This document shows positions 10,460 through 23,162 of a DNA stretch of 64,000 bases, in pieces. Every line of letters starts with the position of its first letter. The first letter of the stretch is position 1. Made by a program: the position numbers and the translations under genes. The notes under the pieces are model-generated. The model was not told the DNA's origin, searched no databases, and saw nothing but the letters and a program-made list of their open reading frames with translations. The DNA lies in assembly GCF_000004075.3 (NCBI RefSeq), contig NC_026656.2:18920607-18984606 (forward strand). Reading direction: 5' to 3'. The DNA comes from Cucumis sativus. Taxonomy: Eukaryota > Streptophyta > Magnoliopsida > Cucurbitales > Cucurbitaceae.

Positions 10460-13400
10460 TTAGATATCCATTGGTGCAACACCTTGATCTGGGGCACTTC
10501 CTTGGTCTGTCCCTGCAGCTGGTTCAGGGGCAGCAGAATCACCCTGCTCAGGAGCGATATCCTGATCCACAGCAGGAACGTCATCCTCCTTAACAATCTC
10601 AAATTCATCAATCAACTTCTGCACAGTTTCCCTATCCAATATATGAAAAGGTTCCCCAACTCCTAAAATGGCAATTGTGCATATGGAGGAAGTCAGTTTT
10701 TCTCCTTGCAAGGTTTCTCTGGTAGCGATCAGAGCATCTTTGATCAACTCATCTCTAGAAGAGTCCTTGAAGTTCTCAAACCTTCTTTCCAAGTATGTCT
10801 TTGCAGCCTGTGAACGGGACCCTATGGCAAAAGCTTGATACTCAAAGTAATTGCCACTCGGGCAGTTATAGTAAAGATGAGCGCCAGACTCGTCCAGACC
10901 ACCTACCAGGAGTCCAACACCATATGGACGTTTCCACGAGCGCTGAGTGCAGACCTGTGACATGTGGCCAAGATAATTAGAGAGAAACAAAAGGTTATGA
11001 ATATGAGAAGTGGTTTTCCCTATAAAAATAACCATGCTTAGGGTCCTAGAAGGACACGTATCATAAAACAGTTCAAAGAGGATATTTGTCCCTAAGAGTT
11101 CTTGCTCATCTTAGAAAAGATGGCTAAACTTTAATGACGAAAATGATAGGAAACTCACTATACTGGGTTGGCTTCTAAGGTTGGGCTGAATCCTACCTAT
11201 AGCTTAAAGACAGATAACTAGATGATTTTGTTAGGTACTTAAGCACCTTAGAGAACCACACCCCAAAAGCCAGTTATCGAGGTGGGAGAGCCAATCCACT
11301 TAAGTACTACATTGGTCATCCCATTCTAAGCATTGCAGAACAAAAACATTTCATACTATACTGGCTCCTAACAGATTCATGGAAGGAGAAGGGGTCAACA
11401 AAACATTAATGACAATTAACAACTACATCTGTTGCAGAGCCATAAGGTCTAACCTGAAAACTTAAATATACTGTTGAGGGGAAGAATTCGCCATTATCAA
11501 AACCAGTAGCCAAATCAATCGACACAGAAACAAAAGGGTACAGGTACACCAAAATGGCAGGCCAATTCCCTTTTACCCATATCTGTTGGTATCCTAAGTC
11601 ACAACAGAAAAAAGTGGGGGGTCGAAGAAGGGATAAATGCAATTTACGGACTGCTTTCTCAAATGCATGAAAATAGGATCCTTGAAGCTTGTTCAGTGGG
11701 AGCCTTTGGAAGTTTGCCATTAGAGCTTTTTGAGACTGATTTGGTTAGAAACAAAACAATCTTCTACTACAGAGAAATTCTTAAATAACTTCAGTGATTT
11801 TGTCCTTCATAAAGCCTCTTGTTAGTAAATCCATGCACAAAAAGTTGTTCTATAACATAACCATGCAGTATTTTAGATCCTAGTTTGTTCCTTCGTGTAT
11901 TAGCTAGTTGTAGATGGCATTTTCTCTACCCCTAGTCTCTAGGTTGTTTTGTCTTCATTTTCGTAGTGAATACACCTTATAAAATCGGTTGGTGATATAT
12001 AATTAAATTTGCCTTCAACCACCAAGTTTTTGGGTGAATTAGTAGTTTAATATGATATCAAAGTAGGAGTCCAGGGAGGTCCTGTGTTCAAGCCCTTGCA
12101 TTATCGTTTCCTCCCCAATTAAAATCAATTTCCACTTATTGGGCCTTTCAATATTTCAAGCTCACAAGTACACGAGTGAGGTAAAATTGATTCCACTTTT
12201 TGGGCCTTTCAAATATTTCAAGCCCACAAGTGAGGGGGAGTGTTGGTGATATATAATTAAATTTGCCTTCAACCACCAGCTTAAGCTTTTGGGTGAATTG
12301 GTGGTTTAATAAAAACAAAAAGTGGGATAAATGCAATAAACCAGGTTACCGATTGTTTCTTCATTTTCACTGCAGTGCGAGTATTGCATCACGTTCACCA
12401 ACATTTTATTCTCTAAATCGAAAGGGAAGCTAGGGGTTGGGCAGTAAAAATGAATTGAGAAATCAAAATGATTAGGAAAAAAAACGAAAGAACTTGATAG
12501 AAGAATCTAACCCGTATAAAGGATCCATTTAAACAAAATCCAACACCAACACAGAACGACCAAAATGAAACAAAATTCAAGAACGTATCGTTCTTTTGGT
12601 TAATATTCAAGGTTGAGAATACCACACTCCATCCTATTTCTCACTACCCCATCACAAGCTAATATAAATTCAACCCAATTTTCGGAATACAATATTCCTA
12701 AGCTTTCTCTCTCTCTCTCTCTCTCCCTTTTCTTGGTGAGAAACTGGACTTCCATAAGATACAATGAAAGAAAAAGCTCCTTAGGTTATTGATCGAAGAT
12801 GATGCAAACATTTCTTGTTCACAACTCAGTCCTACAATGGCATGACATATATGTGCACATAAGAACATTCAACATTCATGACTTCATAAAGGCTTTCCTA
12901 TCCCGAAGAAATTATAGCGAGCTATCCCACCCCATGATCACCACAAGCATTTTTAATCTCTCATACATCAAATGACACAGACCCTAAATAACTACACAAC
13001 TTCCTGGATTTTACTAAAACCTAAACTATTGAACAACAGAACACAAAAATTTAGAAATAACAAATTACCAGCAAAGCCAGGTGGGTTCGGACCAATTCAA
13101 CAATTAGAATAATCAAACAATTTGGAGAGCTGAAACACTACTGGGCAGCGGTTAAGAATCAGTGGAACAAATACAAACAACATAAGATAGGCAAACGGAA
13201 GCTGCCTTTAAACACTCAAAATGCTGAAAATTAGAGGGTACAGAGGGCGATATTCCCCCATTTCTAGAATGTTACTTAACCTCAGTTTCGGACTAAAGAT
13301 AAATTTGACATTATAATCCTCAGCTTAGTAGAGAGCATAATAATCTGAAAAGTTCCACCTTTAACTATCCAACTAAAACAATTGGTAAATTCAGAACCAA

Positions 13401-13881
13401 ACCCATCACTAACAAAACAAATCCAAACAAATATAAACCCACAGCAGAGACATCTAAAATTCAAGAAATGCATAAGAAATCAAAAGGCAGGAGCAAATTG
13501 TAAACATAAAGGGGGCTTCCGTACACAAACCTGAGCCTTATCAGCGAGTTGAACTACGAGACGACCAACAGGAAGCGGAGATTCATAGGTGTAGCTGTAA
13601 TTGATACACTCAGATCTCATATAACGAGAAAGAACGCGTCCATCAGCAGTAAGGCCGGAAATGGCGACGCCGATGTGATCGTCGACTTTGAAGATCTTCT
13701 TCTGGTGAGAGGATAGTTCAGAGTTAGCCTTATTAACGCAGGCTAGAACCACGTGGGTGTTGGATCGGAGGCCAATGGCGGCGGAGCCTTGCTTGACGGC
13801 CTCCATGGCGTACTCAACCTGAAACAACCTACCGGCGGGACTCCATGTGGTGACATCGGTATCGTACTGATTCCTAAACAT
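10460..13881 (-). CDS. PAF1: 20S proteasome alpha subunit PAF1 (PSMA1 / alpha type-1)
   Basis: Two exons on the minus strand, 13531-13881 and 10460-10954, joined in phase after codon 117, give 281 residues. The subunit is a structural, non-catalytic member of the outer alpha rings of the 20S core, which gate substrate entry in cytosol and nucleus. The protein begins [20 protein letters not shown] and continues [13 protein letters not shown], the alpha-subunit signature. The second exon opens [19 protein letters not shown]. The C-terminal tail is acidic and rich in Ala/Pro/Gln/Asp and ends APMDI, as in plant PAF proteins. An in-frame ATG at 13998 would add 39 residues. I reject it because family members start at MFRNQ. 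The 2,576-bp intron (10955-13530) contains a TRIM-like element and CT repeats. Confidence 0.96.
11987..12311 (+). mobile_element. TRIM-like miniature LTR retroelement, copy 1 (degenerate), in the PAF1 intron
   Basis: Direct terminal repeats are 11987-12052 and 12241-12311 (66 and 71 bp). Both read ttggtgatatataattaaat and later gggtgaatt and gtttaata. The first has lost about 6 bp. Just inside the left repeat is tgatatcaaag (12053), a decayed primer-binding site for initiator tRNA-Met (tggtatcagagc). Just before the right repeat is the purine tract gtgagggggag (12230-12240). Flanks aaatc and aaaac may be a worn 5-bp target duplication. The internal part of under 200 bp has no coding capacity. 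The element lies antisense to PAF1. Confidence 0.8.
12706..12725. repeat. (TC)n microsatellite in the PAF1 intron
   Basis: An uninterrupted dinucleotide run of about ten units, 12706-12725. Confidence 0.9.
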
Positions 13882-14819
13882 ATTGGGTGTAGAAGAAAGA
13901 AAAAGAAGAGGCAGAATAAGGATCTCCGGTGAGCAAAAGGGAGAGGATTGAGGTCGTATTAATGGAGGATTTAGGGGTTTTCGTCTTCTCCAAGGCAATA
14001 TTTCGCGATGGGTTTCCTCACTTTCTAGTGTTCTAACTTTACTCCCTTTTTTTTTCTAATTCTATTTTAATTACTTTTTACTCTTTTTTTTAAATATTTT
14101 TTCTATTGTAAAATATTTGTAAAAAAAAAAAATTGGGGTGGTTAAGTTTTTCAAATTATTATAAAATAAAAATATGGTAGTTTTAGAAAAATTCATCAAT
14201 AGGTGAATAATGTCATCTTAAAAATCAATTATAAACAAAGAAAAATGTTTTTGTCCTACATTAGATCATTTTTGAAATGTCGAGTGGGTATAAATACCAA
14301 GTCATGTCAATTGCGAGACTAAAATGTGTTGGTAGTGATACCATAACTATGTCACTACATGCATGTGTCTTCATCCGTCTAGGATTTGATGATTAATTTT
14401 GTAGCTATTATTTCTACCTGTTGAAAAACCCTAGTCGACGACTTTCTTTTCTTCCTCTCATCTTGATTCTATTATTATTTCGACAAGTGCATGTAGCATC
14501 TCGATTGACACCACAAGTGATTGCTTTCAAGTGAGCGATTTATCACGGCACATCAATTCATTTTAACATCCTACTTACAACAACTGGAAAACAAACTTAA
14601 AATTATGTTTAACGAGTTGATATGAACATATATAACTCAATTGACATGAAACGTACATCATCAACCAATAAGCTAGAGGTTTGAATTACCCTGCCTTAAA
14701 TAGTTGCCAAGTACCAAAGAAATAAAAGATAAAACACATATCTCAAACAAATTGCTTTTTTTCATTTTGAAAAAAAAAAAAAGTTTTCTAAACTACATTT
14801 AGAAAAAGAAGAAAAAAAG
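13882..14819. other. PAF1 promoter side, no further gene
   Basis: The first 100-150 bp are probably the PAF1 5' leader and core promoter (minus strand). The rest is AT-rich with no supported open frame. Confidence 0.55.
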
Positions 14820-14891
14820 TTCCGTTGCCGGGAATCGAACCCGGGTCTCCTGGGTGAAAGCCAGATATCCTAACCGCTGGACGACAACGGA
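14820..14891 (-). tRNA. trnE-UUC: tRNA-Glu (anticodon UUC)
   Basis: On the minus strand this 72-nt sequence folds as a tRNA. The acceptor stem is TCCGTTG paired with CAACGGA, with discriminator A. The anticodon loop CTTTCAC gives anticodon TTC. The T arm is CCGGGTTCGATTCCCGG. There is no intron. The B box GGTTCGATTCC is canonical. Immediately downstream on the minus strand is a run of seven T, a good RNA polymerase III terminator. It is a nuclear-type gene, and no organellar sequence surrounds it. Confidence 0.95.
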
Positions 14892-17800
14892 TTGATTGAT
14901 CATAACGTCAACATTAAATTACTAATTCCATTTTATTCAATATTACAAACAAAAAAGGAAAAGGAAAAAGTTACTTTGCGTTGTCTAAATTTTGCAACCC
15001 CAATCAACTTTGGAGATTGAAGTTCTTCCTTGTCATATAAATGATCAACTACTTAATACATCGTTCGATTGATAAAAACTTTGAATGTATAAACATCTAT
15101 TGAATGATTAAATAATCGAAAGTGTTAGAATTTTTGTTCTCGAAATTAAGTTGTTGAAGTTTTAAATGATTGTGCAAATTTCAACTCTTTTCTAGTATTT
15201 AATTAGTTAAATCGATTATAAGTTGATTGGAAAGTAAATCACCATATTTCAAATTTTGTTTGGAATATATGTAGAGTCGGATTTAAGTTTAAAATTAATA
15301 CGTTGGAGTTTGTGTGACAAATTAAAGAAATAAAAATAAAAAATGTAGTTATTCAATAATGTTAAGATTCATGAAAACGTTTTAAGTTTGATTATATATA
15401 ATACAAAAACTACTTTAAACATTAATGTTTAAAGAATCACAACCATATAAAAAAATTTACTTTTAGTAGTAATGTGATTATTAATCAATTAAGTGATTAA
15501 GTGAGTAATCTCCTTTTTTTTTTATTAAAGTATTAACTGAATTGTAAATTATGTAATAAAATTTTATTATAAAGTTTTCTTAAAGGAGAAATATGTAATA
15601 TAATTTTATTTAAAAGAAGGATTGAATATAAAGTTTTGATTTCACGAGAAATTGTTTGAATTTGGTTGGGGGAAGACCGAAGAGTACTCTTCACATGAGA
15701 AGACAAAAGGGATCTAAAAAGAAAACAGTTGAGGGGAAAAAAGTTCAATTATTTATTTAATTCTTATGTTTAGCATAAGTTTCAAATTGTCCATCTTAAG
15801 CTATAATTCGTATGGTTTCTTCCTTACAAAAGATAATTAAATTTAGTTTATAATAATAATCTATCTTTTACGCACTATTTTGTTTATTTCGTTTAATAAC
15901 AACTATTTCTATCGGTAAAGTTTAATTCTCGATCAAAGTTTTTATTTTTTAATGATAATTTTCTATTGGTTGTAGAGTAATGAAGTGACCAATTATTTAT
16001 TTTACAAAGTTTTGGTGTATGAAGGGCCCAATATTTTTCATATGCTTTACATACCCTTTCTCGTTTACTTAATAAATTTTAGATATAGTTTATATTTAGT
16101 CTTCAAATTACTAGTTTTTCTTTTTAAAAATTAGGTTTTCTAAACAATATCTCCACCTCTAACTTTTCTACTCTTTTATAGTTTAAAAAACCATACAAAA
16201 AATTAGAAATTAAAAAATAAACTATTTCTAAAAATATTTTTTTGAAATTTGGTTCAATATAGAAATATGTAAATCACTGTAACCTAATTTTCTTTTGTTA
16301 AATTATTATGGTTTTTATTTATTTATTATAAACGCTAAATAACTTGTGACATAATCTAACCGTAAATGCTTTTAATTTATGATTATTACCTTGTCTTATT
16401 TTCCCCTTTTCTCTATTTTTAATCTAAAAATTGTTTCACTTATTTGAGCATATTGTGTTAGAAACGTATCTATTTATCTATCAATCAAAGAACAATGTTT
16501 TTGATACAATAGTCGTCTAGATATTATTAAATGTGTCGTTTTTTTCTTTCAATCTTTCTTTAATTTGGTTGATTGTGCTCTGTAGAACACGGTGGGTAGA
16601 CCCACTCATGGCTTACTTTACAATATTTATATTTCCATAGAAAAAACGAAGTTATTTCATTCCACTTGATGGAAACTAAAATAAAATGGATGATGATAAT
16701 GATATGATGATGTTAGAAAAGGGAAGACTTGTGTCTTTCTATCCCTCAAAAGTCTATGCTACATTTCATAGTCATTTAGACCGACAAATTTATATTTAGT
16801 TTTTGGAAATTAAATGGTAAACATTTGTTCTATCAAGAATTTTTTTTGTTGTTTTGTTATATACTACTCTATCAACATTTTTAAAAGTAAACAAGGTGGA
16901 TAAGATGTAAACAATTTTAAGAAAATGGAAGGAAATTAATAACTTTTTCTTTTTAATAGAATTAAGCTTGCAAGGATTAGTTCCACCCAAGTTTTTAGGT
17001 TTTATTAAATTGACTTTATACTAATCTTTTCAATAAATATTTTTTAAAAAATAGTCTTACATTATTTTAAAGAATTTGATTAGAAAAATAAAAATGAAAT
17101 CACAATAAAAGAGGCAGATAATATGCCTTTCAAAAGAGAGAGAGAAAAAGAAAAAACAATAATGTGTTAAGTAGAATGTTTTCTTCAAGTTGCAATGAAT
17201 TCTCCCAAGTGGAAAGATGGTATAGAAATCATAGGTTTAAAATATGGACAATTTTGACGTAATATTAATGATGTAAGATAAGAACCATTTCAAACATAAA
17301 ATAGTAACAAAAATAAGTAAATTAGAGAGCAAGTAAAGATACTAAAATAAACACAACAATTGTTAAACTCAATTGTATATTACAACATGAAATTTTTCAT
17401 AACTTATGTAGCTTATAAAGGGTGGTAAAGTTTTATGGGCTTTTTTTTTTAATCCAAGAGATTCTTAAAAGAGAAAAAAGGGCAGAAAAGGAAGAGATAT
17501 AAGAGATAAAATTGGAAAATCAAAAGAAGTGTTGTAACAAAATTCAAAGATGAATACAATATATTCAAAATTTATGGACGGAATAGAGATAGAGACGATG
17601 ATTAGATACACCACACTAAAGTCGTAATTTCCCCAAAATAGAATTGGGATATTAGGGGTAAAGCCACGTGAGAATGGCTAGACGCCGTCGGACCCATGTC
17701 AAAACGAACGCACGCGCGGCGGTCCTGGTCCCACCTAGAACGAGTCGCTGTGGTCTGGATTACTCTCGGCCCATGTGGCTCTGCCCCAACAAATCCCTTT

Positions 17801-17934
17801 TACATCATTTCTTCTAAACTAAAATTAAATAAAACCTAAATAATGATAATAATCACTTTTAAGTTTAACTAATCACATTTACTTAATTAATTAAATTACC
17901 TAATTTTGACCGTACAAATTCAAATTCCAACCTC
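14892..17934. other. Intergenic, AT-rich, no gene seen
   Basis: About 3 kb without a supportable gene. The short open frames translate to low-complexity sequence. The last 300 bp become GC-richer (about 17660-17790) and form the proximal promoter of the DUF4408/DUF761 gene. Confidence 0.6.
17665..17670 (+). promoter_or_regulatory. G-box (CACGTG) upstream of the DUF4408/DUF761 gene
   Basis: A perfect CACGTG palindrome in aagccacgtgag lies about 350 bp upstream of the start codon at 18022. G-boxes bind plant bHLH and bZIP factors. The site is seen; its use is inferred. Confidence 0.4.
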
Positions 17935-17942
17935 TATTTAAA
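17935..17942 (+). promoter_or_regulatory. TATA-like box of the DUF4408/DUF761 gene
   Basis: tatttaaa lies 80 bp before the ATG at 18022 and is followed by a pyrimidine-rich leader (ctcctcactctcagtttctc), as in many plant genes. Confidence 0.5.
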
Positions 17943-18021
17943 GAGAGAAAATTCATACTCCTCACTCTCAGTTTCTCCTTTTTTCTGTACATTTCTTCTT
18001 CTTAATTTTTTTTTCCCAACA

Positions 18022-18759
18022 ATGGTTCTCAATGGATTCGATTCCGTCAAGGCCTTGAAGGTCATTTCCATCGGGAATTACATCCGCCGCTGGAAGCTCA
18101 AATGGTTATTCGAGTTTTTCGTCTTCTTGTTCCTTGTTTCCAACCGTTCTAGTTTCTTTTCTCTCGCCGGTCCGATTCTCCACCGTTTTTTCCAGCGAAT
18201 CCTCGTCGTCCTCAACAGTCATATCTTCGTTTTCATGGTTTTCCACGCTATGCTCTTCATCGTTTACTCTCTCTCCCATTTGACCGACAACAAATCCGGT
18301 TCGAACCTGACCGAACCCGATTCGTCCGAGAGTCTGGTGGCTCCGCCGGTTGACGTCTCCGTCGAGGAGAAGAGCACGGAGGAGATGCCGGTTATTCAAG
18401 ACTCAATCGCTGAACCTCCGGCGGAGGAGACGACGGAGATGGTAATCACTGCGGCGGATGACACGGCGGTGTTGTCGCCGTCCCCTCCAGTCCAGCATTT
18501 GAACGCTGTGATGGAAGCGGCGGAGATAATAGCGGAGGCAAAACGGTACCGGAGGACGGAATCGGAGAGATTTGAGGAGAATCAGGAAAAGAGGAAATTC
18601 AGGAGATGGAAGACGGAGATTAGGTGGAGAGAAAGCAGGGAAGAATTGACGGGATTTGTGGAATTAGTGGATGAGATGGACATCGACGATTTCAATCGGA
18701 CGGTGGAGAGCTTTATAGCGGAACAGAAAATGCACATCGGCGGAAGGGTTTCCGGCTAA
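18022..18759 (+). CDS. DUF4408/DUF761 membrane protein, single exon
   Basis: The intact 245-codon frame starts MVLNGFDSVKALKVISIGN. This N-terminal layout, a short basic helix and then two hydrophobic segments (about residues 28-43 and 58-84, the second rich in FVFMVFHAMLFIVY), matches plant DUF4408 proteins. A long hydrophilic, acidic Pro/Glu/Ser middle follows. The C-terminus DDFNRTVESFIAEQKM is the short DUF761 motif (pattern N-R-x-V-E-x-F-I). The function of the family is unknown; members respond to stress and hormones in many plants. Codon use is GC-rich (many CCG, GCG and TCG) compared with the AT-rich flanks, common in such intronless genes. The start has a TATA-like element 80 bp upstream. 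Confidence 0.85.
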   Translation: MVLNGFDSVKALKVISIGNYIRRWKLKWLFEFFVFLFLVSNRSSFFSLAGPILHRFFQRILVVLNSHIFVFMVFHAMLFIVYSLSHLTDNKSGSNLTEPDSSESLVAPPVDVSVEEKSTEEMPVIQDSIAEPPAEETTEMVITAADDTAVLSPSPPVQHLNAVMEAAEIIAEAKRYRRTESERFEENQEKRKFRRWKTEIRWRESREELTGFVELVDEMDIDDFNRTVESFIAEQKMHIGGRVSG

Positions 18760-21700
18760 AAGAAGGATTTCAACAACTGAATGGAAGAATCCGAAAAGAA
18801 AGAGACACCAAAGGGGGGCTGAAAGGAAAGGAAAAGAAAAGGTTTCAATTGTTTTGTATTTGCAATTTAATGCCCCTGATTTGTCGGAAATTGTAATAAT
18901 GCCATTTTTTCTCTTTCACCAAAAAATTTCCAATTCTCAAATTGGAACATTTTGAGAATTAAGGGATTCTCCTGTAAACCTTTTTGGATTTTCTCTTTCA
19001 ATTTTCCATTTCTGGGTCAGAAATTGGACACAGGATATCAAAGAAAACCAAATGTTGTTTGTAAATACCAAAATATATTTCCCTTTTCATTATTATCAAT
19101 TTACATAAATGAAATTGAAATTTGCACTTAATTTTCATTTAAAATATATTGAATTGATATTTCAGCCGACAGACAGAAATCAATGTACTTGGAAAAACAA
19201 TGGACCATTTTTATTTTAAATAATAAAAAGTACATCAAATCAAATTTATCATCATTAACTAATCAAACTATAAAATAATCACACCTAATTAAAACTTAAA
19301 AATGAAATTATAAGTTAAGAATTTTCTTTAAAGAGTAAATAAATTTAATTGTGAATAGAAAATTTAGATTTAGATTTTGTTAATTAGGAATTTAGGGAGA
19401 GGGGAAGAGAGAGAGAAGTAGTTTTGATTTTAATTGGAAATTGAGAGAAAGATGTCAACATCTACCGTTGGCTGTCAACAAAAGAAAAAGAAAAAATAAA
19501 GTCGGTATTAATTGTTTGATTTTCATTTATATATGTAAATAGCCATTTTGCTTCCAACTTTTTCGCCCTTCATATTATATTTAGTTATTACTACTTTAAT
19601 TACACCCTTTAACCACTTTTCTTTTCACTATCCCTATCCCATGCCTTTTAGTTTTCTTAACTAATTATTAATTAATTAAAACATAAGATAAATTAAGAAA
19701 AATGATCTTCAAAAATATTTTGGTCTACATATTTTTTTGTCTTTTTAAAAAGTTTCTTTTACTATCTATAACCATTTTAATGGTAGATTTTGAAAAGATA
19801 TCCGCACTCAAAACTTACTTGTGGGAGAAGTATTCTTATTATTTAAATAATCTTTATTACATAAAATTCAAGATTGAGTTAAAGTAAACAACTAAAATTG
19901 AATTTTAAAAGAAAAATAGAAAAAACTAAAATTAAATAAGTGATGACCAATTAACTAAACCAAAATGGCATTTTAACCTCTCTTTTTTTCCTTAACCAAC
20001 CCTATGAATTTAATGAGTCGCAAATGGCATATACATTTTTGTATATAATGTCCAAAGTGGAGAGAGAGAGAGAGAGAGAGAGAGAGGGATGGAAAAGTGG
20101 TGTAAATATGGTAAAGAGTTGGGGTGGAAAAACGAATGAAGAATAATGATGGAGATTAGGAAAAGCAATGCATGAGAAAGTTTCAAAATTTCCTTAGTTG
20201 TCTACAATTGATTAATAATTAAAAATGGGGAGACGGCGGTGGGGAGATTTGTAGAATTAGAATAAACCAAAAGGACCAAATATAATACACACAATTGGGA
20301 TAAGATAAAAGAGTGTATCTTAGAATCATAATTACATTCACTAACTAATATTAACTTAGTGCCATGTGGGGTTTCTCTTCTCCAAAATTTCCCTTCTAAA
20401 CTTTCACTTTAAATCCCATTCTCTACCCAAATTTTCTCCATCAATCCACCTTCATATATATCTATGTCTAATTAACTTAAGAAAATATGTCTAATTCCAC
20501 CGTAACATCATTAAACTTTAAAGTAGTATATATATATATATATATTAAGAAATATGTCAAACATAACTTATTAGTAGATTCATGTATTTCATTGTACTTG
20601 TAAACAACAATCATTTAGTTGTATGTAAATAATTGATAACATTGATAAAGAATATATATGTGTGTATGTTAGGAAAATTGACAAAAGAAAGGATGATTAA
20701 AGTACAAAATAACCAAATCCTAAATAAATATCTAGAACCTAAGTTGCTGAACTTTAATTAATTAAATGATAAAATGTGCACTACCCATGAAATAGAATTA
20801 TTGGCCAAAATATAAGCAATATATGAGACATCTAAATCCAACTTTGTTGACTTTTGATGCTTATTGTTTTGTCCTAATTCAATCTCTCTCTCTCTCACTA
20901 TGAGAATTGGAAGATTCAACAAGTTAGACTCAATCATGATAAATTTCAAAAGTAATAAATATTAACCAGCTGCATTAGCCTTGTTAAACAAAATTAATTA
21001 GGAAAAAATTAGTTTTGAAAGTAGATTAGTAATTGCAATTATAATATGTTGAATTTTTAATTGAAAAAATTGTATAAACTTTGAAGTATCATTTCATGTA
21101 ATATTTGGAGGTCCAACTTTAATATTTGTAGGTTGTGTAATTGCACTAATTATCAACCTATTTTAAATGTGATTTTTTTGTTGATTGAATGAAAATAACT
21201 ATTGTTGGTATAGATGATAGTTTAATTAATGGGTCTAAGTATAGCATAAAAAAGCCTCAATGATTATGATGATAAGTTTGTACTGTTCTATTTTTAATCT
21301 AATCTTTTAGAAAAAAAGTACTTTCAGGTTAATGTCCAAAAATTAAAAGCCGAAAAAAAGTTGTTCTTCATTTTAAAGAATTGTCGAACAAATCTAAGCT
21401 AACAAAAGTTTAACTCAACTAACACATTATATAGTTAAAAAACAAAATGTTTCGGGTTCAAATCATCTAACTTCGTTTTTAGATATATTAAATTTAACTT
21501 AAGTCGACAAGAGATGTGTTACGTGTCGTTATATTATCGGGTTCGGGCATAAATAATTTATTATTAATAAAAATTATATGTTTTTTAAATTTTATACCTC
21601 CAAGTTGTATGAATTAAAATCAATTGGGGAATCTAACACACCATTTCAAGTTGTCTTTCTTCTGCTAATAATTCAATATTGAACAACACCCATTTCATAA

Positions 21701-23162
21701 TCCAAAGTTTATAGCCATCCAAACATGAACACACCCACTTTATTTATTTATCTTATACATATATACATACATATAAATATTGTCACCAAACAAATATTTA
21801 ACCATAAAATAACACACCCCTTTGATTCCACACCCAATTTGCATATTGACAGCCAAGTTAATAAGGAAGATAAATACCTGGTGGGGGTCAAAGTTTGGTG
21901 AAGAAAAATTACTTTTAAAATAAAATGCTAAAAATTATACAAAAACGTTACCAATCTCGAGTTTAAAAATTCAAGAAACGAACATGTATTTTTATTTAAC
22001 ATGTCTTGGAAAAACTTCGTCCTTATAGTCTTACCATTCATACTTTTGTTTGAATGATTTAACTTTTAATGGACGGCTTGACTTATTTGAGAGAGACACC
22101 AATTAAAACTCAACACATGTGACATAAGTTAAAATAGTACATTAATTATAACATGTTATTGTGATAAGTACCCTATAGTCATAATTTTTTTAAAAACATC
22201 TTCTAAATTATCGTAACTAAATCAATTTAGACATTTTTATCAAGACTTTCATAGAAATTTCTAACGACGACGAGTGTAAATCCATAAAAATTCATAGGTT
22301 TAATCGAGAAAAATAGAGGTAATCGTGTTAAACAAAATATAAAAATGGGTAGATTTACATAAATTAAAATTTGAAAATCCTATGCATAAAAACAATTGTA
22401 TTAGAAAAGAAGATGAAGAGATTATATTAAGGAAAGCATTAGCAAAATATAGATTATAGGGATGAAATGGCAATTATTGAAGGTGCAAAGTGTAAAATGA
22501 AGGCTCATGATTGGCAAAAGCGTCGTCGTTTTCTTCAAACTTTCCGACAACTTTCTAATAGTATAGAAAATTGGGATGGTCTAAAATTAAATAAAAAAAA
22601 GTACATTATTATTGTTGTTATTTTAAAATTAGAAAAAGGGATCATCATTATTATTTGTTATTTTAAAATTTTCCTTGGGATTTGAGTTTGTGGATTAACC
22701 ACATAAAAATCCCACATTCTATGACTATGATTTTCTTTTCTTGGGTTTAGTGGAATTGGAAATGGGTGTGTTTTGAGGGATTTTGTATCAATTTATGAAG
22801 AGCAAAAAGAAAAGAAAATATCATTTATTAAATATTTGCAAACTAGCCCTCAATGGTTTGAGTTTTCATAATTGCACACTTTCAGTCCTTGAATTATCAT
22901 AACCATAATCAGTAAAATTTAGCGCATACGTATTCATATTCGAGATAAAATTCAAAGATTTTATGTTAGTGGTTAAGTTTTAAGTGCCAAGGTTTTTATA
23001 AATTTGAAAATACAATTGTAATAGTTATTGTAATATGATTTACGTACGGTGCGAAAACTAAAGGAAGTTGTGGTTTTTGATTATTTTATATACAATGATT
23101 ATATATAAAAATAAAAAAGGGTGAAATGATTAACAATGTTAATAGAGGGCACATAGTTTAAT
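18760..23162. other. Intergenic, AT-rich, with microsatellites, no gene seen
   Basis: About 4.4 kb. The first 250 bp look like the 3' untranslated region of the preceding gene. Visible features are a (GA)14 run at 20060-20087 and a (TA)n run near 20526-20545. Open frames such as the one at 22467-22685 end in low-complexity Lys/Ile-rich sequence and have no supporting motifs. Confidence 0.6.
20060..20087. repeat. (GA)14 microsatellite
   Basis: An uninterrupted GA dinucleotide run of 28 bp in intergenic sequence; a likely polymorphic marker. Confidence 0.9.

Noticed and set aside
11406-11720. A 104-codon minus-strand frame in the PAF1 intron
   Set aside because: PAF1 splices directly from 13531 to 10954 to give an uninterrupted conserved protein. 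The frame has no recognisable domain and would break the subunit.
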